NCBI GenBank assembly: GCA_023391895.1
Contig: JAEWAC010000409.1
Location: forward strand, 1 to 10,316
From: Bacteroidota bacterium
Lineage (GTDB): Bacteria > Bacteroidota > Bacteroidia > Chitinophagales > Chitinophagaceae
Reading direction: 5' to 3'
DNA: 10,316 nucleotides
Of the stretch, positions 1 through 6,890 are shown one piece after another. How positions within the stretch are numbered: position 1 is the first letter of the stretch; each line of letters begins with the position of its first letter. The position numbers were made by a program, and so were the translations under genes. The notes under the pieces are model-generated. The model ran no database searches. It saw only the letters and a program-made list of their open reading frames with translations, and was not told the origin of the DNA.

Positions 1-80
1 GGTCAATACTTTGTTCACTGCTCGCCGGCTATTAACAACACCGGCCTATGCATCTTGATGTATTAAATTGAATTTGTTAC

Positions 81-2228
81 ATGCAACGCTTGAGAACCAT
101 TTTCTTTAATATCACTTTTGCACTCAACTGCCTGCTTCTTTTTTTACTGTTGTTCGAGCAGATGCTGGTAGTGCCGGCCTGGCTGCAGGTGGTAGGTCGC
201 ATGCACCCGCTGCTGCTTCACTTTCCTATTGTATTGCTGGTGCTGGCGGTGGTGTGGGAGTTGTTTACCGGTTTTAAAAAGCCAGACGATCCGGCCAAAG
301 CAGAACTGGGCGATGGGCTTTTATTATCGGCAGCTTTTTTAGCGGTGCTCACTTCATTAATGGGTTTGTTTCTTTCCCGCGAGGAGGGCTATGAGGCGGA
401 CATGCTGTGGTGGCACAAGTGGAGCGGGGTGTTGATATCGCTAATCTCCCTGGCCTGGTATACGTTCCGGGTGCGCATGCGCCGGGTAAAGGCTGCTTTA
501 GTGTTGACCAGTTTGTTTAGCCTGGTAGCGATTGTAATTACCGGTCATGAAGGAGCCAATATTACCCACGGACAAAACTTTCTGCTGGCACCGGTACTGG
601 CAACGGCCTCACTACCTCCGGTCACCTTGGAAGAAGCTGCCGTTTATACCCATGTGGTGCGTCCTATACTGGAAAACAAGTGCATGAACTGCCACAACAC
701 CCAAAAAGCAAAAGGCGGACTGAATATGGAAACCGAAGAATTGTTGCTGAAAGGTGGCAAGAACGGTTTCCTATGGGATTCTACCGAAAAGGACGGAGGC
801 CTGCTGTTGCGACGCCTGCACCTGCCCTTACAGGACAAAAAGCACATGCCGCCTCAGGGCAAGCCTCAACTGACCGATGAAGAGGTCGAAATTATCCAAC
901 TTTGGATCCGGAGCGGCGCCAGTTTTACCACTCGCCTGGTGGAATTGCCCCAAAACGACAGCCTGCGCATGCTGGCCGAACCCCGTTTTCAAACTGTAGT
1001 AGCGGATGATTTTACTTTTGCCGCCGCCGATGAAAGCAAAATCAAAAAGTACAATAACAATTACCGGGTTGTGCAGCCCCTGGCGTTGGGCTCACCGGCT
1101 TTGACCGTTACTTTTTTTAGCGCCTCCCAATTCCACCCTGCACAATTAAAAGAGCTGCTGGACCTGAAAGAACAGGTCGTGTCGCTGAATGTAAATAAAA
1201 TGCCACTGGTGGATGAGGATTTGAAAACCATTGCGCAATTCACCAACCTGCTCCACCTGAATTTGTCGTTTACCAACATCAGCGGTGCGGCTTTGGCGGA
1301 AATCGAAAAGCTCAAAAACTTAAAAAGCCTGTCCCTTTCGGGTACGGCCGTTCAGGCGGCACACCTTAGGCCGCTTGCCAACCTGCCCCGGTTACAGCAA
1401 TTGTACCTGTGGAATACGGGCGTGCAGGGGGGGGAAATGGCATCGGTGGAGCAGCAATTGAAAGGCGTGTCTGTTGAAAGCGGCTTTAAAGGCGATACCA
1501 TTACCATAGCATTAAATGCGCCTTTGATAGAAAACGAAGAACAGGTAATGATACAGCCGGTGCCTCTTCAATTAAAACACTATATCAACGGGGTCACCAT
1601 TCGATATACTACTGATGGGTCCGAACCGGACAGCCTCCGGTCGCCGGTATACAAGGAAGGAGTGCTGATCGACAAGAGCATGACGGTAAAGGCCAAAGCA
1701 TTCAAGCCCGGCTGGATCAGCAGCAATGTGGCAGAACGCAGCTTTTTTAAAGCCGGCTTTCAACCCGATTCCGTACAGTTGATCCATGCGCCTTCGCCGC
1801 AATACAAGGGCGATGGCGGCGCTACCCTGGCCGATCAGCAAAAAGGCGATCAGAATTTTCGCTCGGGCAAGTGGCTGGGGTATAAGGGCGAACCCATGGA
1901 AGCCCTTTTTTATTTGAACAAGCCTGCGACCATATCATCGATCACCGTCAGCAACCTGGTGGACATAGGTGCCTATATCATGCCGCCACAACAGGTGGAA
2001 GTTTGGGGCGGACAGCAGGCCGGTAACCTGAAGTTGCTGAAACAATTTGCGCCGCAACAACCCGCCAAACAACGGCCGGGTTTTATGACCAGCTACGAAC
2101 TGCGTTTTGCGCCTGCTGAAGTAAAGGTGTTGAAAGTAGTGGTGAAGCCGGTAATGCAACTCCCTTCCTGGCACCAGGGCAAAGGTGAAAAGGCATGGAT
2201 ATTTGTTGATGAAGTTTTCATCAACTAA
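81..2228 (+). CDS. Membrane-anchored c-type cytochrome with LRR and C-terminal beta domains
   Basis: A 715-residue protein that probably carries electrons or acts as a redox sensor in the periplasm; its substrate is unknown. Residues 1-155 hold about five membrane segments (near 11-31, 44-63, 80-98, 113-128, 139-155). The HPLLLHFP motif at 42-49 and further histidines at 112, 156 and 163 resemble the DUF2231-type membrane domain. A single haem-c motif, CMNCH, lies at 201-205, with a likely axial Met256 in KHMPP, as in planctomycete-type cytochrome domains. Residues about 360-460 form degenerate leucine-rich repeats (LKNLKSLSLSGTAV at 411-424). Residues about 485-557 look like a chitobiase/hexosaminidase C-terminal domain (VTIRYTTDGSEPDS at 505-518). 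The remainder is beta-rich and may be discoidin-like. The ATG at 81 is followed directly by the first hydrophobic segment; no Shine-Dalgarno is visible. Domain calls come from motif reading; the haem motif is certain and the final domain is the weakest call. Confidence 0.87.
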   Translation: MQRLRTIFFNITFALNCLLLFLLLFEQMLVVPAWLQVVGRMHPLLLHFPIVLLVLAVVWELFTGFKKPDDPAKAELGDGLLLSAAFLAVLTSLMGLFLSREEGYEADMLWWHKWSGVLISLISLAWYTFRVRMRRVKAALVLTSLFSLVAIVITGHEGANITHGQNFLLAPVLATASLPPVTLEEAAVYTHVVRPILENKCMNCHNTQKAKGGLNMETEELLLKGGKNGFLWDSTEKDGGLLLRRLHLPLQDKKHMPPQGKPQLTDEEVEIIQLWIRSGASFTTRLVELPQNDSLRMLAEPRFQTVVADDFTFAAADESKIKKYNNNYRVVQPLALGSPALTVTFFSASQFHPAQLKELLDLKEQVVSLNVNKMPLVDEDLKTIAQFTNLLHLNLSFTNISGAALAEIEKLKNLKSLSLSGTAVQAAHLRPLANLPRLQQLYLWNTGVQGGEMASVEQQLKGVSVESGFKGDTITIALNAPLIENEEQVMIQPVPLQLKHYINGVTIRYTTDGSEPDSLRSPVYKEGVLIDKSMTVKAKAFKPGWISSNVAERSFFKAGFQPDSVQLIHAPSPQYKGDGGATLADQQKGDQNFRSGKWLGYKGEPMEALFYLNKPATISSITVSNLVDIGAYIMPPQQVEVWGGQQAGNLKLLKQFAPQQPAKQRPGFMTSYELRFAPAEVKVLKVVVKPVMQLPSWHQGKGEKAWIFVDEVFIN

Positions 2229-2239
2229 AGTTAAAGGCT

Positions 2240-2255
2240 TATGGGTTTTTGAAAG
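2240..2255 (+). repeat. Interspersed repeat copy 1 (TATGGGTTTTTGAAAG)
   Basis: A 16-base copy starting 11 bases after the cytochrome stop codon. It is a perfect inverted match to the copy at 2769-2784. Similarity to the copy at 6891 extends to the right, both continuing with (A)(G)TTTACA. Read as codons it gives Tyr-Gly-Phe-Leu-Lys. Confidence 0.75.
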
Positions 2256-2397
2256 AGTTTACAGATTGTGTATTTCTTATTCATACATTTTTAGCTATAC
2301 AACAAGATGGATAAAGGCAGTCTGCTGTAATTACAACACCCATCCACTCCTTGCTTTGAGGCGCTTAAACGTCAGGTGAACAGCCGATCTTCAAATT

Positions 2398-2412
2398 CTT
2401 TAAAAGTCCATA
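2398..2412 (-). repeat. Interspersed repeat copy 2 (TATGGACTTTTAAAG)
   Basis: A minus-strand copy with GA-C in the variable positions and TTA in place of TTG. The minus-strand frame around it reads EPYGLLKNLKIG and is open for about 35 codons, with a hydrophobic run before it, but a stop precedes this and there is no start. It could be a decayed coding fragment. Confidence 0.6.
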
Positions 2413-2621
2413 TGGTTCAGAAATGAGTATGCAAATTGAGGCATCAATGGCTGCGCTAAATGCCAGCCCAACTGCAAAAATAAACCGTCAAACCGCTGAT
2501 CTTCAGGATTTTGTTGCCCACGATTGGTTTTAGTTCCCTAAGGCTCGCGGCACTGACTCATCCTGGCAATTAGTTTTTTAATGCGAGAACTACCTTTTGT
2601 CTGGCTGGCTTTCTAAGATGG

Positions 2622-2650
2622 GCAGGTAATCTCCCTTGAACGTTACCTGC
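2622..2650. other. Stem-loop, 8-bp stem
   Basis: GCAGGTAA (2622-2629) pairs perfectly with TTACCTGC (2643-2650) around a 13-base loop. No T-run follows on either strand, so it is not an ordinary intrinsic terminator. It could be an RNA structure, an operator or a repeat remnant; its function is unknown. Confidence 0.35.
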
Positions 2651-2768
2651 AACAATCTGCCATTTTATACTGTTGATGTTGGGTCTAACGGCTTTGATTT
2701 CTTTTAAAATTAGGGAGAGTCGTTCTCAATTAAAGGCCGGTTACAAAGAAAGCCTGCTTTCAGCAAAA

Positions 2769-2784
2769 CTTTCAAAAACCCATA
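2769..2784 (-). repeat. Interspersed repeat copy 3, inverted partner of copy 1
   Basis: The exact reverse complement of the copy at 2240-2255 (16 of 16 bases). Together they bracket 545 bases of the non-coding gap. The flanks show no obvious target-site duplication (AAAGGCT on the left, GTAATAA on the right). Confidence 0.75.
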
Positions 2785-2877
2785 GTAATAAAGCGTCAAT
2801 CCCATGTTTTTGTTCAAGAGCCAGGGTTATTGTTGCAGTAGTGGTAGGGAAATTGCTGCGTTAAAGGGTAGAACAGG

Positions 2878-2889
2878 ATGAATATTCAT
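2878..2889. promoter_or_regulatory. 12-base perfect palindrome ATGAATATTCAT before the mla operon
   Basis: ATGAAT/ATTCAT is a perfect palindrome 52 bases ahead of the preferred permease start at 2941. It also contains the most upstream in-frame ATG. Position and symmetry would suit a regulator binding site, but AT-rich palindromes of this length can arise by chance, and no regulator is identified. Confidence 0.25.
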
Positions 2890-2940
2890 TCTTTTTTATA
2901 TGCCTTTTTTGCGTTAACTTATTCTACTCAACAACACCAC

Positions 2941-3741
2941 ATGGCTAACCTCTATAAGCCAACCCGCAGGTATGTTATTACAAAAGGGGTAGATGCTTTT
3001 TTCATCTCCATTTATGAAGCCGTCCGTTTTATAGGCCTGTTTTTTAAAGAAGGTCTTCGACCGCCCTTTGAGTTGAAGGAAGTGGTGCGCCAGTGTTATT
3101 ATATTGGCTACAAATCACTGGGACTCATATCCCTGACCGGCTTTATTACCGGCCTGGTATTTACCAAGCAGTCGCGGCCTTCCCTGTCCGAATTCGGTGC
3201 TACTTCCTGGCTGCCTTCCCTGGTGGCTATTGCTGTCATCCGGGCGTTGGCGCCCCTCATTACCGCCCTGATCTGCGCCGGCAAAGTGGGCTCCAACATT
3301 GGCGCCGAATTGGGCTCGATGAAGGTAAGCGAGCAAATAGACGCCATGGAGGTTTCTGCTGCAGATCCTTACAAATACCTGGTGGTAAGCCGTGTAATGG
3401 CTACCACGTTGATGGTGCCGGTGCTGATGATGTATGCCGCTTTTGTGGCCATGTCGGGTTCTTTCATTGATATCCATATGAACGAACAGACCAGCCTGAC
3501 CACTTTTTTAGATAACGCTTTCAGCAAAATATCTTTTTTGGATTATACCTCATCGCTGGTGAGGTCGGTTGTATACGGCTTTACCATTGGAATTGTGGGC
3601 TGTTATAAAGGATATTATGCCAGTCATGGCACCGAAGGGGTTGGCCGCGCCGCCAATACCGCGGTAGTGGTATCAATGTTTTTGATTTTTATAGAAGAAA
3701 TCTTCATTGTTCAAATCTTTAACTGGATCCGGTTGTTATGA
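2941..3741 (+). CDS. mlaE: MlaE-type ABC transporter permease
   Basis: The inner-membrane permease of an MCE/Mla lipid transporter, which works with the ATPase and MCE protein encoded next. The 266-residue form starting at 2941 (MANLYKPTRR) is preferred because MlaE-family proteins are usually about 245-265 residues. The open frame extends to an ATG at 2878, which would add 21 residues unlike the family. An amphipathic N-terminal part (about 18-35) is followed by roughly five hydrophobic segments (about 58-75, 90-112, 147-172, 206-221, 240-262). The family hallmark GKVGSNIGAELGSMKVSEQ at 114-132, continuing into IDAMEV, is intact, as is GRAANTAVV at 235-243. It overlaps the ATPase start by 4 bases (ATGA), so translation is probably coupled. 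The family assignment is secure; lipid specificity and direction of transport cannot be read from sequence. Confidence 0.93.
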   Translation: MANLYKPTRRYVITKGVDAFFISIYEAVRFIGLFFKEGLRPPFELKEVVRQCYYIGYKSLGLISLTGFITGLVFTKQSRPSLSEFGATSWLPSLVAIAVIRALAPLITALICAGKVGSNIGAELGSMKVSEQIDAMEVSAADPYKYLVVSRVMATTLMVPVLMMYAAFVAMSGSFIDIHMNEQTSLTTFLDNAFSKISFLDYTSSLVRSVVYGFTIGIVGCYKGYYASHGTEGVGRAANTAVVVSMFLIFIEEIFIVQIFNWIRLL

Positions 3742-4523
3742 TCAAAGCTGCGGAAGAACAAGAGCGTACGCCTGCCCTGCAGGAGCCCATTATCCTGATC
3801 AGGGATTTATACAAGTCCTTTGACGAAAACCGGGTTTTGCAGGGCATCAATCTGGAGGTAAAACGGGGCGAAAACGTAGTGGTGATGGGCCGGTCCGGCA
3901 GTGGCAAATCTGTACTGATCAAAATCATTGCCGGCCTGTTAAAGCCCGACAAAGGCGAGGTGCGGGTGCTGGGCAAGGTGGTGGACCGCATCAGCAAGAA
4001 AGAGCTTCGTGGGCTCAGGATCAAGATGGGTTTTGTGTTTCAGGGCAGTGCCTTATACGACAGCATGTCGGTGCGGGAAAACCTGGAGTTTACGCTCACC
4101 CGCAACAACCGGAAGCTGAAGCCCAAACAGATAACAGAAGCCGTGGAAACCGTACTGAAAGCTGTGGGCTTGCTGCAAACCATCAACCAAATGCCGGCGG
4201 AACTATCGGGCGGACAAAAAAAGCGGATCGGTATTGCCCGTACCCTCATTCTGAAACCTGAGATCATGCTGTACGACGAACCAACGGCTGGCCTGGACCC
4301 CATAACCTGCCTGGATATCAATCACCTGATTAACGAGGTAAAAAAAAGATACAACACCACGGCCATCATCATCACTCACGATCTTACCTGTGCCAAGGCA
4401 ACCGGTGACCGGATTTTGATGTTGCACGAGGGACGATTTATCAGTGAGGGCAGTTTTGATGAAGTATTTCAAACAAACGATGAAAACATCAGGCGCTTTT
4501 ATGATTATAATTTTATCCAATAA
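3738..4523 (+). CDS. mlaF: MlaF-type ABC transporter ATP-binding protein
   Basis: A 261-residue cytoplasmic ATPase that powers the MlaE permease. All nucleotide-binding motifs are present: Walker A GRSGSGKS at 51-58, Q-loop Gln102, signature LSGGQ at 156-160 followed by KKRIGIAR, Walker B IMLYDE at 176-181 with catalytic Glu181, D-loop GLDP, and switch His214 in ITHD. The signature LSGGQKKR and the phrase DEPTAGLDP are typical of the Mla branch. Its ATG overlaps the permease stop by 4 bases, and its own stop is 3 bases before the MCE gene. It is expected to be active. The N-terminal 16 residues are polar and unconserved in appearance. Confidence 0.95.
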   Translation: MIKAAEEQERTPALQEPIILIRDLYKSFDENRVLQGINLEVKRGENVVVMGRSGSGKSVLIKIIAGLLKPDKGEVRVLGKVVDRISKKELRGLRIKMGFVFQGSALYDSMSVRENLEFTLTRNNRKLKPKQITEAVETVLKAVGLLQTINQMPAELSGGQKKRIGIARTLILKPEIMLYDEPTAGLDPITCLDINHLINEVKKRYNTTAIIITHDLTCAKATGDRILMLHEGRFISEGSFDEVFQTNDENIRRFYDYNFIQ

Positions 4524-4526
4524 AGC

Positions 4527-5507
4527 ATGAGCACAACCAAAAACAAACAAGCCGTTATTGTGGGTATTTTTATACTGATCGGCATTATCATCTTTATTGC
4601 CGGTGTGCTGACGCTGGGCGGCCAAAAGAGAACCTTTTCCAGGACCATACCGATCAAGGCTATTTTCGGGGACGTCAGCGGGCTGCAGGCGGGTAATAAC
4701 GTCTGGATTGCAGGTGTAAAAGTAGGCACGGTCAAATCGGTAAAGCTGGCGGGCGATGCAGCGGTGGAAGTAATTATGAACATTGAAGAACAGGTTCTGT
4801 CGCATATAAAAAAAGACGCCAAAGCCAAGATTGGCTCAGACGGCCTGATTGGCAACCGCATTGTAGTGATTTATGGCGGATCACCCGCTACGGCGGCCGT
4901 GACGAGGGGCGATGTATTGCAGGTGGACAAACCGCTGAGCACCGATCAAATGCTAGCCACCCTGCAGCAAAACAATCAAAACCTGCTGGACATCACCTCC
5001 CATTTGAAAACGGTGAGCCAAAAAATAGCCGGTGGTGAAGGAACCCTGGGGCAGCTGATCAACGATGAAACCCTGGGCCGCAACCTACAGTCAACGGTGA
5101 AATTGCTGGAGCGTTCATCGGCTAATGTACAAGGCGTAACTACAGACCTTGCCGGCTGGTCCAATCAATTGCAGCAAAAAGGTTCGCTGGCCCATGAACT
5201 GGTAAACGATACCCTGGTATTTGCCAACCTGCGGGCATCAGTGGCACAGATACAGGAGGTGTCTAAAAGTGCAACCACCATTATGGACAACTTCAATCAG
5301 GCTAGCAAGCAATTGCACAGCAGCAACAATGCCGTAGGCTTGTTGCTGAACAACGAGGACGCCGCCGATAATTTAAAGCAAACTTTGCAAAACCTGCAGT
5401 CCAGCACCGAAAAGCTTAATGAAAACATGGAGGCCCTGCAGCATAGCTTTCTGTTAAGGGGGTATTTTAAAAGAAAGGAAAAATACGCCTCCAAAGCAGG
5501 GGAGTAG
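4527..5507 (+). CDS. mlaD: MlaD-type MCE domain lipid-transport protein
   Basis: A 326-residue membrane-anchored periplasmic substrate-binding component of the transporter. It has one N-terminal membrane anchor (about 8-30), then one MCE domain (about 38-117) with the family patterns FGDVSGLQAGNNVWIAGVKVG (47-67, minus strict boundaries) and IGSDGLIGNR at 102-111. MCE domains form hexameric rings that bind lipids. The long tail is mostly helical and probably coiled-coil, with three related blocks at 170-190, 217-238 and 266-286 of the form G-x-L-x-x-L-x-N-(D/E)...N-L. It ends with a basic segment, LLRGYFKRKEK at 309-319, which in my recollection recurs in Bacteroidota relatives. E. coli MlaD is about 183 residues, so the tail is a large addition, closer to the needle-like MCE proteins. 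It follows the ATPase by 3 bases and closes the operon. Confidence 0.93.
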   Translation: MSTTKNKQAVIVGIFILIGIIIFIAGVLTLGGQKRTFSRTIPIKAIFGDVSGLQAGNNVWIAGVKVGTVKSVKLAGDAAVEVIMNIEEQVLSHIKKDAKAKIGSDGLIGNRIVVIYGGSPATAAVTRGDVLQVDKPLSTDQMLATLQQNNQNLLDITSHLKTVSQKIAGGEGTLGQLINDETLGRNLQSTVKLLERSSANVQGVTTDLAGWSNQLQQKGSLAHELVNDTLVFANLRASVAQIQEVSKSATTIMDNFNQASKQLHSSNNAVGLLLNNEDAADNLKQTLQNLQSSTEKLNENMEALQHSFLLRGYFKRKEKYASKAGE

Positions 5508-5552
5508 GGCAGCACGGAATGAATGAACTGTATGAATCGATTCTTCCATCTT

Positions 5553-5567
5553 TTTCAAAAACCCATA
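5553..5567 (-). repeat. Interspersed repeat copy 4 (TATGGGTTTTTGAAA)
   Basis: A minus-strand copy 46 bases after the mlaD stop. It forms an imperfect inverted pair with the copy at 5746-5760; the shared block is CTTTTTCAAAA, two variable bases, then CCATA. The minus-strand frame reads QAYGFLKKMEES. Confidence 0.7.
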
Positions 5568-5671
5568 TGCCTGATTGAGGCTCTCCCTTCCCGATTTTCT
5601 GCCAACTACTTTTTTAGCTTTACGGAAGGTCACACTCAATCCCATAAGTGGAAAGGGCAAAAAAATATCAG

Positions 5672-5687
5672 CTTTCAAAACCTGTTA
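5672..5687 (-). repeat. Degraded copy of the interspersed repeat
   Basis: The minus strand reads TAACAGGTTTTGAAAG, which matches the copy at 6891-6906 in 13 of 16 positions; the three mismatches are consecutive. It may be a decayed member or a chance match. Confidence 0.35.
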
Positions 5688-5745
5688 TGGACACGATATT
5701 TCCAATAGAAAACCCTGTTGTTCTTGATATCCATACCGGCTGCTG

Positions 5746-5760
5746 TATGGACTTTTGAAA
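5746..5760 (+). repeat. Interspersed repeat copy 5 (TATGGACTTTTGAAA)
   Basis: A plus-strand copy 56 bases before the phosphoesterase start, sharing the GA-C variant with the copy at 2398-2412. Because it contains TTTTG, it could supply a -33-like element to a promoter, but the spacing to the nearest -7-like sequence (22 bases) and that element's poor match make this doubtful. Confidence 0.65.
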
Positions 5761-5816
5761 AAGTTACCGGTAATGGGAATATTGTTATTTTTAGCTGACT
5801 AAACTGCTGCTACTTT

Positions 5817-6884
5817 ATGATGATCAAACGCAACTGTTTTTTCTTTCTTACCAGTCTGTGCCTTTCCGGCGGCCTGGTGGCTACCGCACAAACGCCCGAC
5901 AAATTAATCAGTAAAATTGCTTTTGGATCTTGCGCCAGCGAAACCGCGCCACAGCCCATTATTAACCTGGTGGTGCAGCACCGGCCCGATGTTTTTGTAT
6001 ACCTGGGCGATAACATTTATGGCGATACCTACGATATGAAGGTGCTGAAAGCAAAGTACGACAGCCTGGCGGCCAAGCCGGAGTACCAGAACCTGAAAAG
6101 AAATACGCGTATCCTGGCTACCTGGGACGATCATGATTACGGCTGGAACGACTCGGGCAAGTATTATCCTTTTAAAGCAGAATCGAAACAAATTTTTCTG
6201 AACTTTTTTGAAGAGCCGGAACAATCTCAAAGAAGAAAACACGAAGGTATTTATACTTCTTATCTTTTTAAAGAAAACGGAAAAACCTTGCAGCTGATCT
6301 TGTTGGATGGCAGGACCTTTCGCAGCAACCTGCGGCCGCACCGTGGCGAGCTTAGCTGGGACCACCGCTTTTTTTACCCCCTGGACTATTATCCGCACCA
6401 AACCGAAGACTCTACGTTACTGGGCGAGCAGCAGTGGCAGTGGCTGGAGAAAGAGCTGCGCAAACCGGCCGATATACGCATCATTGGTTCCGGTACCCAG
6501 TTCAGCATTTCTTATAATGGTTACGAAGCCTGGGCCAACTTTCCGCACGAGCAAAAACGCATGCTGAACCTGATCAAAAAAACCGGTGCCAACGGAGTGG
6601 TGTTCATCAGCGGCGATGTGCATTATGGAGAAATTTCCAAGCTGAAAGAAGAAGGCTTGTATCCTATCTATGATGTTACTTCCAGTGGGCTTACCTCTAC
6701 CTGGCTGTTTGCTGCCCCCAACACCAACCGGATTGAAGGCCCTGTGATGGAAAACCATTTTGGCCTGATCACCATTGACTGGAAGAAAAAAAATCCGGAT
6801 ATCAAAATGGAGATATGGGATGTCAGCAATAACCAGCGGGTAGAACATACCATTTCCTTAAGCGAGCTTAGCCTGAAAAAGTAA
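5817..6884 (+). CDS. Exported PhoD-like metallophosphoesterase (alkaline phosphatase D family)
   Basis: A 355-residue exported hydrolase expected to cleave phosphate mono- or diesters in the periplasm or outside the cell. The signal peptide spans about 1-24 with an Ala-Thr-Ala cleavage site before Gln25. Metal-site motifs of the PhoD family follow in order: FGSC at 36-39, GDNIYGD at 64-70, TWDDHDYG at 102-109, DGR at 164-166 and GDVHYGE at 266-272. In Bacillus PhoD, Cys and Asp residues in these positions bind iron and calcium, and all counterparts appear present. It lacks the extra N-terminal domain of Bacillus PhoD and is much shorter, so the real substrate may differ. ATG 5820 directly follows ATG 5817 and either could be used. 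It lies 309 bases after the mla operon and is probably transcribed on its own, ending at the hairpin at 6988-7021. Confidence 0.9.
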   Translation: MMIKRNCFFFLTSLCLSGGLVATAQTPDKLISKIAFGSCASETAPQPIINLVVQHRPDVFVYLGDNIYGDTYDMKVLKAKYDSLAAKPEYQNLKRNTRILATWDDHDYGWNDSGKYYPFKAESKQIFLNFFEEPEQSQRRKHEGIYTSYLFKENGKTLQLILLDGRTFRSNLRPHRGELSWDHRFFYPLDYYPHQTEDSTLLGEQQWQWLEKELRKPADIRIIGSGTQFSISYNGYEAWANFPHEQKRMLNLIKKTGANGVVFISGDVHYGEISKLKEEGLYPIYDVTSSGLTSTWLFAAPNTNRIEGPVMENHFGLITIDWKKKNPDIKMEIWDVSNNQRVEHTISLSELSLKK

Positions 6885-6890
6885 TTCGCA

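Larger units (their letters stand above)
2229..2940. other. Long non-coding gap carrying interspersed repeats
   Basis: About 650-710 bases (depending on which permease start is used) lie between the cytochrome gene and the mla operon. No credible gene is present: the open frames are under 70 codons, have low-complexity or unlike-protein translations, and overlap the repeats. The gap contains three copies of the TATGG-NN-TTTTGAAA repeat, an 8-bp stem-loop at 2622-2650 and a 12-base palindrome at 2878-2889. The promoter of the mla operon should lie near the right end, but I could not find a good Bacteroidota -33/-7 pair (TTTG and TAnnTTTG). Confidence 0.7.
5508..5816. other. Non-coding gap between mlaD and the phosphoesterase gene
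   Basis: 309 bases with two clear repeats and one degraded copy. Short frames on both strands (61 codons plus, 74 codons minus) are not convincing: the minus one runs into the 3' end of mlaD, and both look unlike real proteins. The gap probably also holds the phosphoesterase promoter. A weak candidate pairs TTTTG at 5753-5757 with TATTGTTA at 5780-5787. No clear terminator for the mla operon is visible. Confidence 0.6.

Noticed and set aside
24..45. GCCGG...CCGGC inverted repeat before the first gene
   Set aside because: Only 5 bp with a 12-base loop and no T-run; could be the weak end of an upstream terminator, but not supportable from this window.
2240..2278. Repeat copy 1 as a Bacteroidota promoter (TTTTG then TATTTCTT)
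   Set aside because: Spacing is close (19 bases), but the -7 element matches TAnnTTTG poorly, and other copies of the repeat (for example 6891) have no -7 element at the right distance and lie at gene ends.
2185..2379. 64-codon plus-strand frame starting inside the cytochrome gene
   Set aside because: Starts within a confident gene, has an unlikely composition and covers a repeat copy; no sign of being translated.
2673..2864. 63-codon plus-strand frame upstream of mlaE
   Set aside because: No domain or signal peptide, and it is antisense to a repeat copy; not conserved-looking.
4203..4805. 200-codon minus-strand frame opposite mlaF and mlaD
   Set aside because: Antisense shadow: both plus-strand genes here have intact family motifs, and the translation resembles no protein.
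5454..5678. 74-codon minus-strand open frame over the mlaD end and the gap
   Set aside because: It overlaps the mlaD coding end, has no recognisable domain and its tail is the antisense of mlaD. The part with AYGFLKKMEE is explained by the interspersed repeat.
5904..6401. 165-codon minus-strand frame opposite the phosphoesterase gene
   Set aside because: Antisense shadow of a gene with full catalytic motifs.
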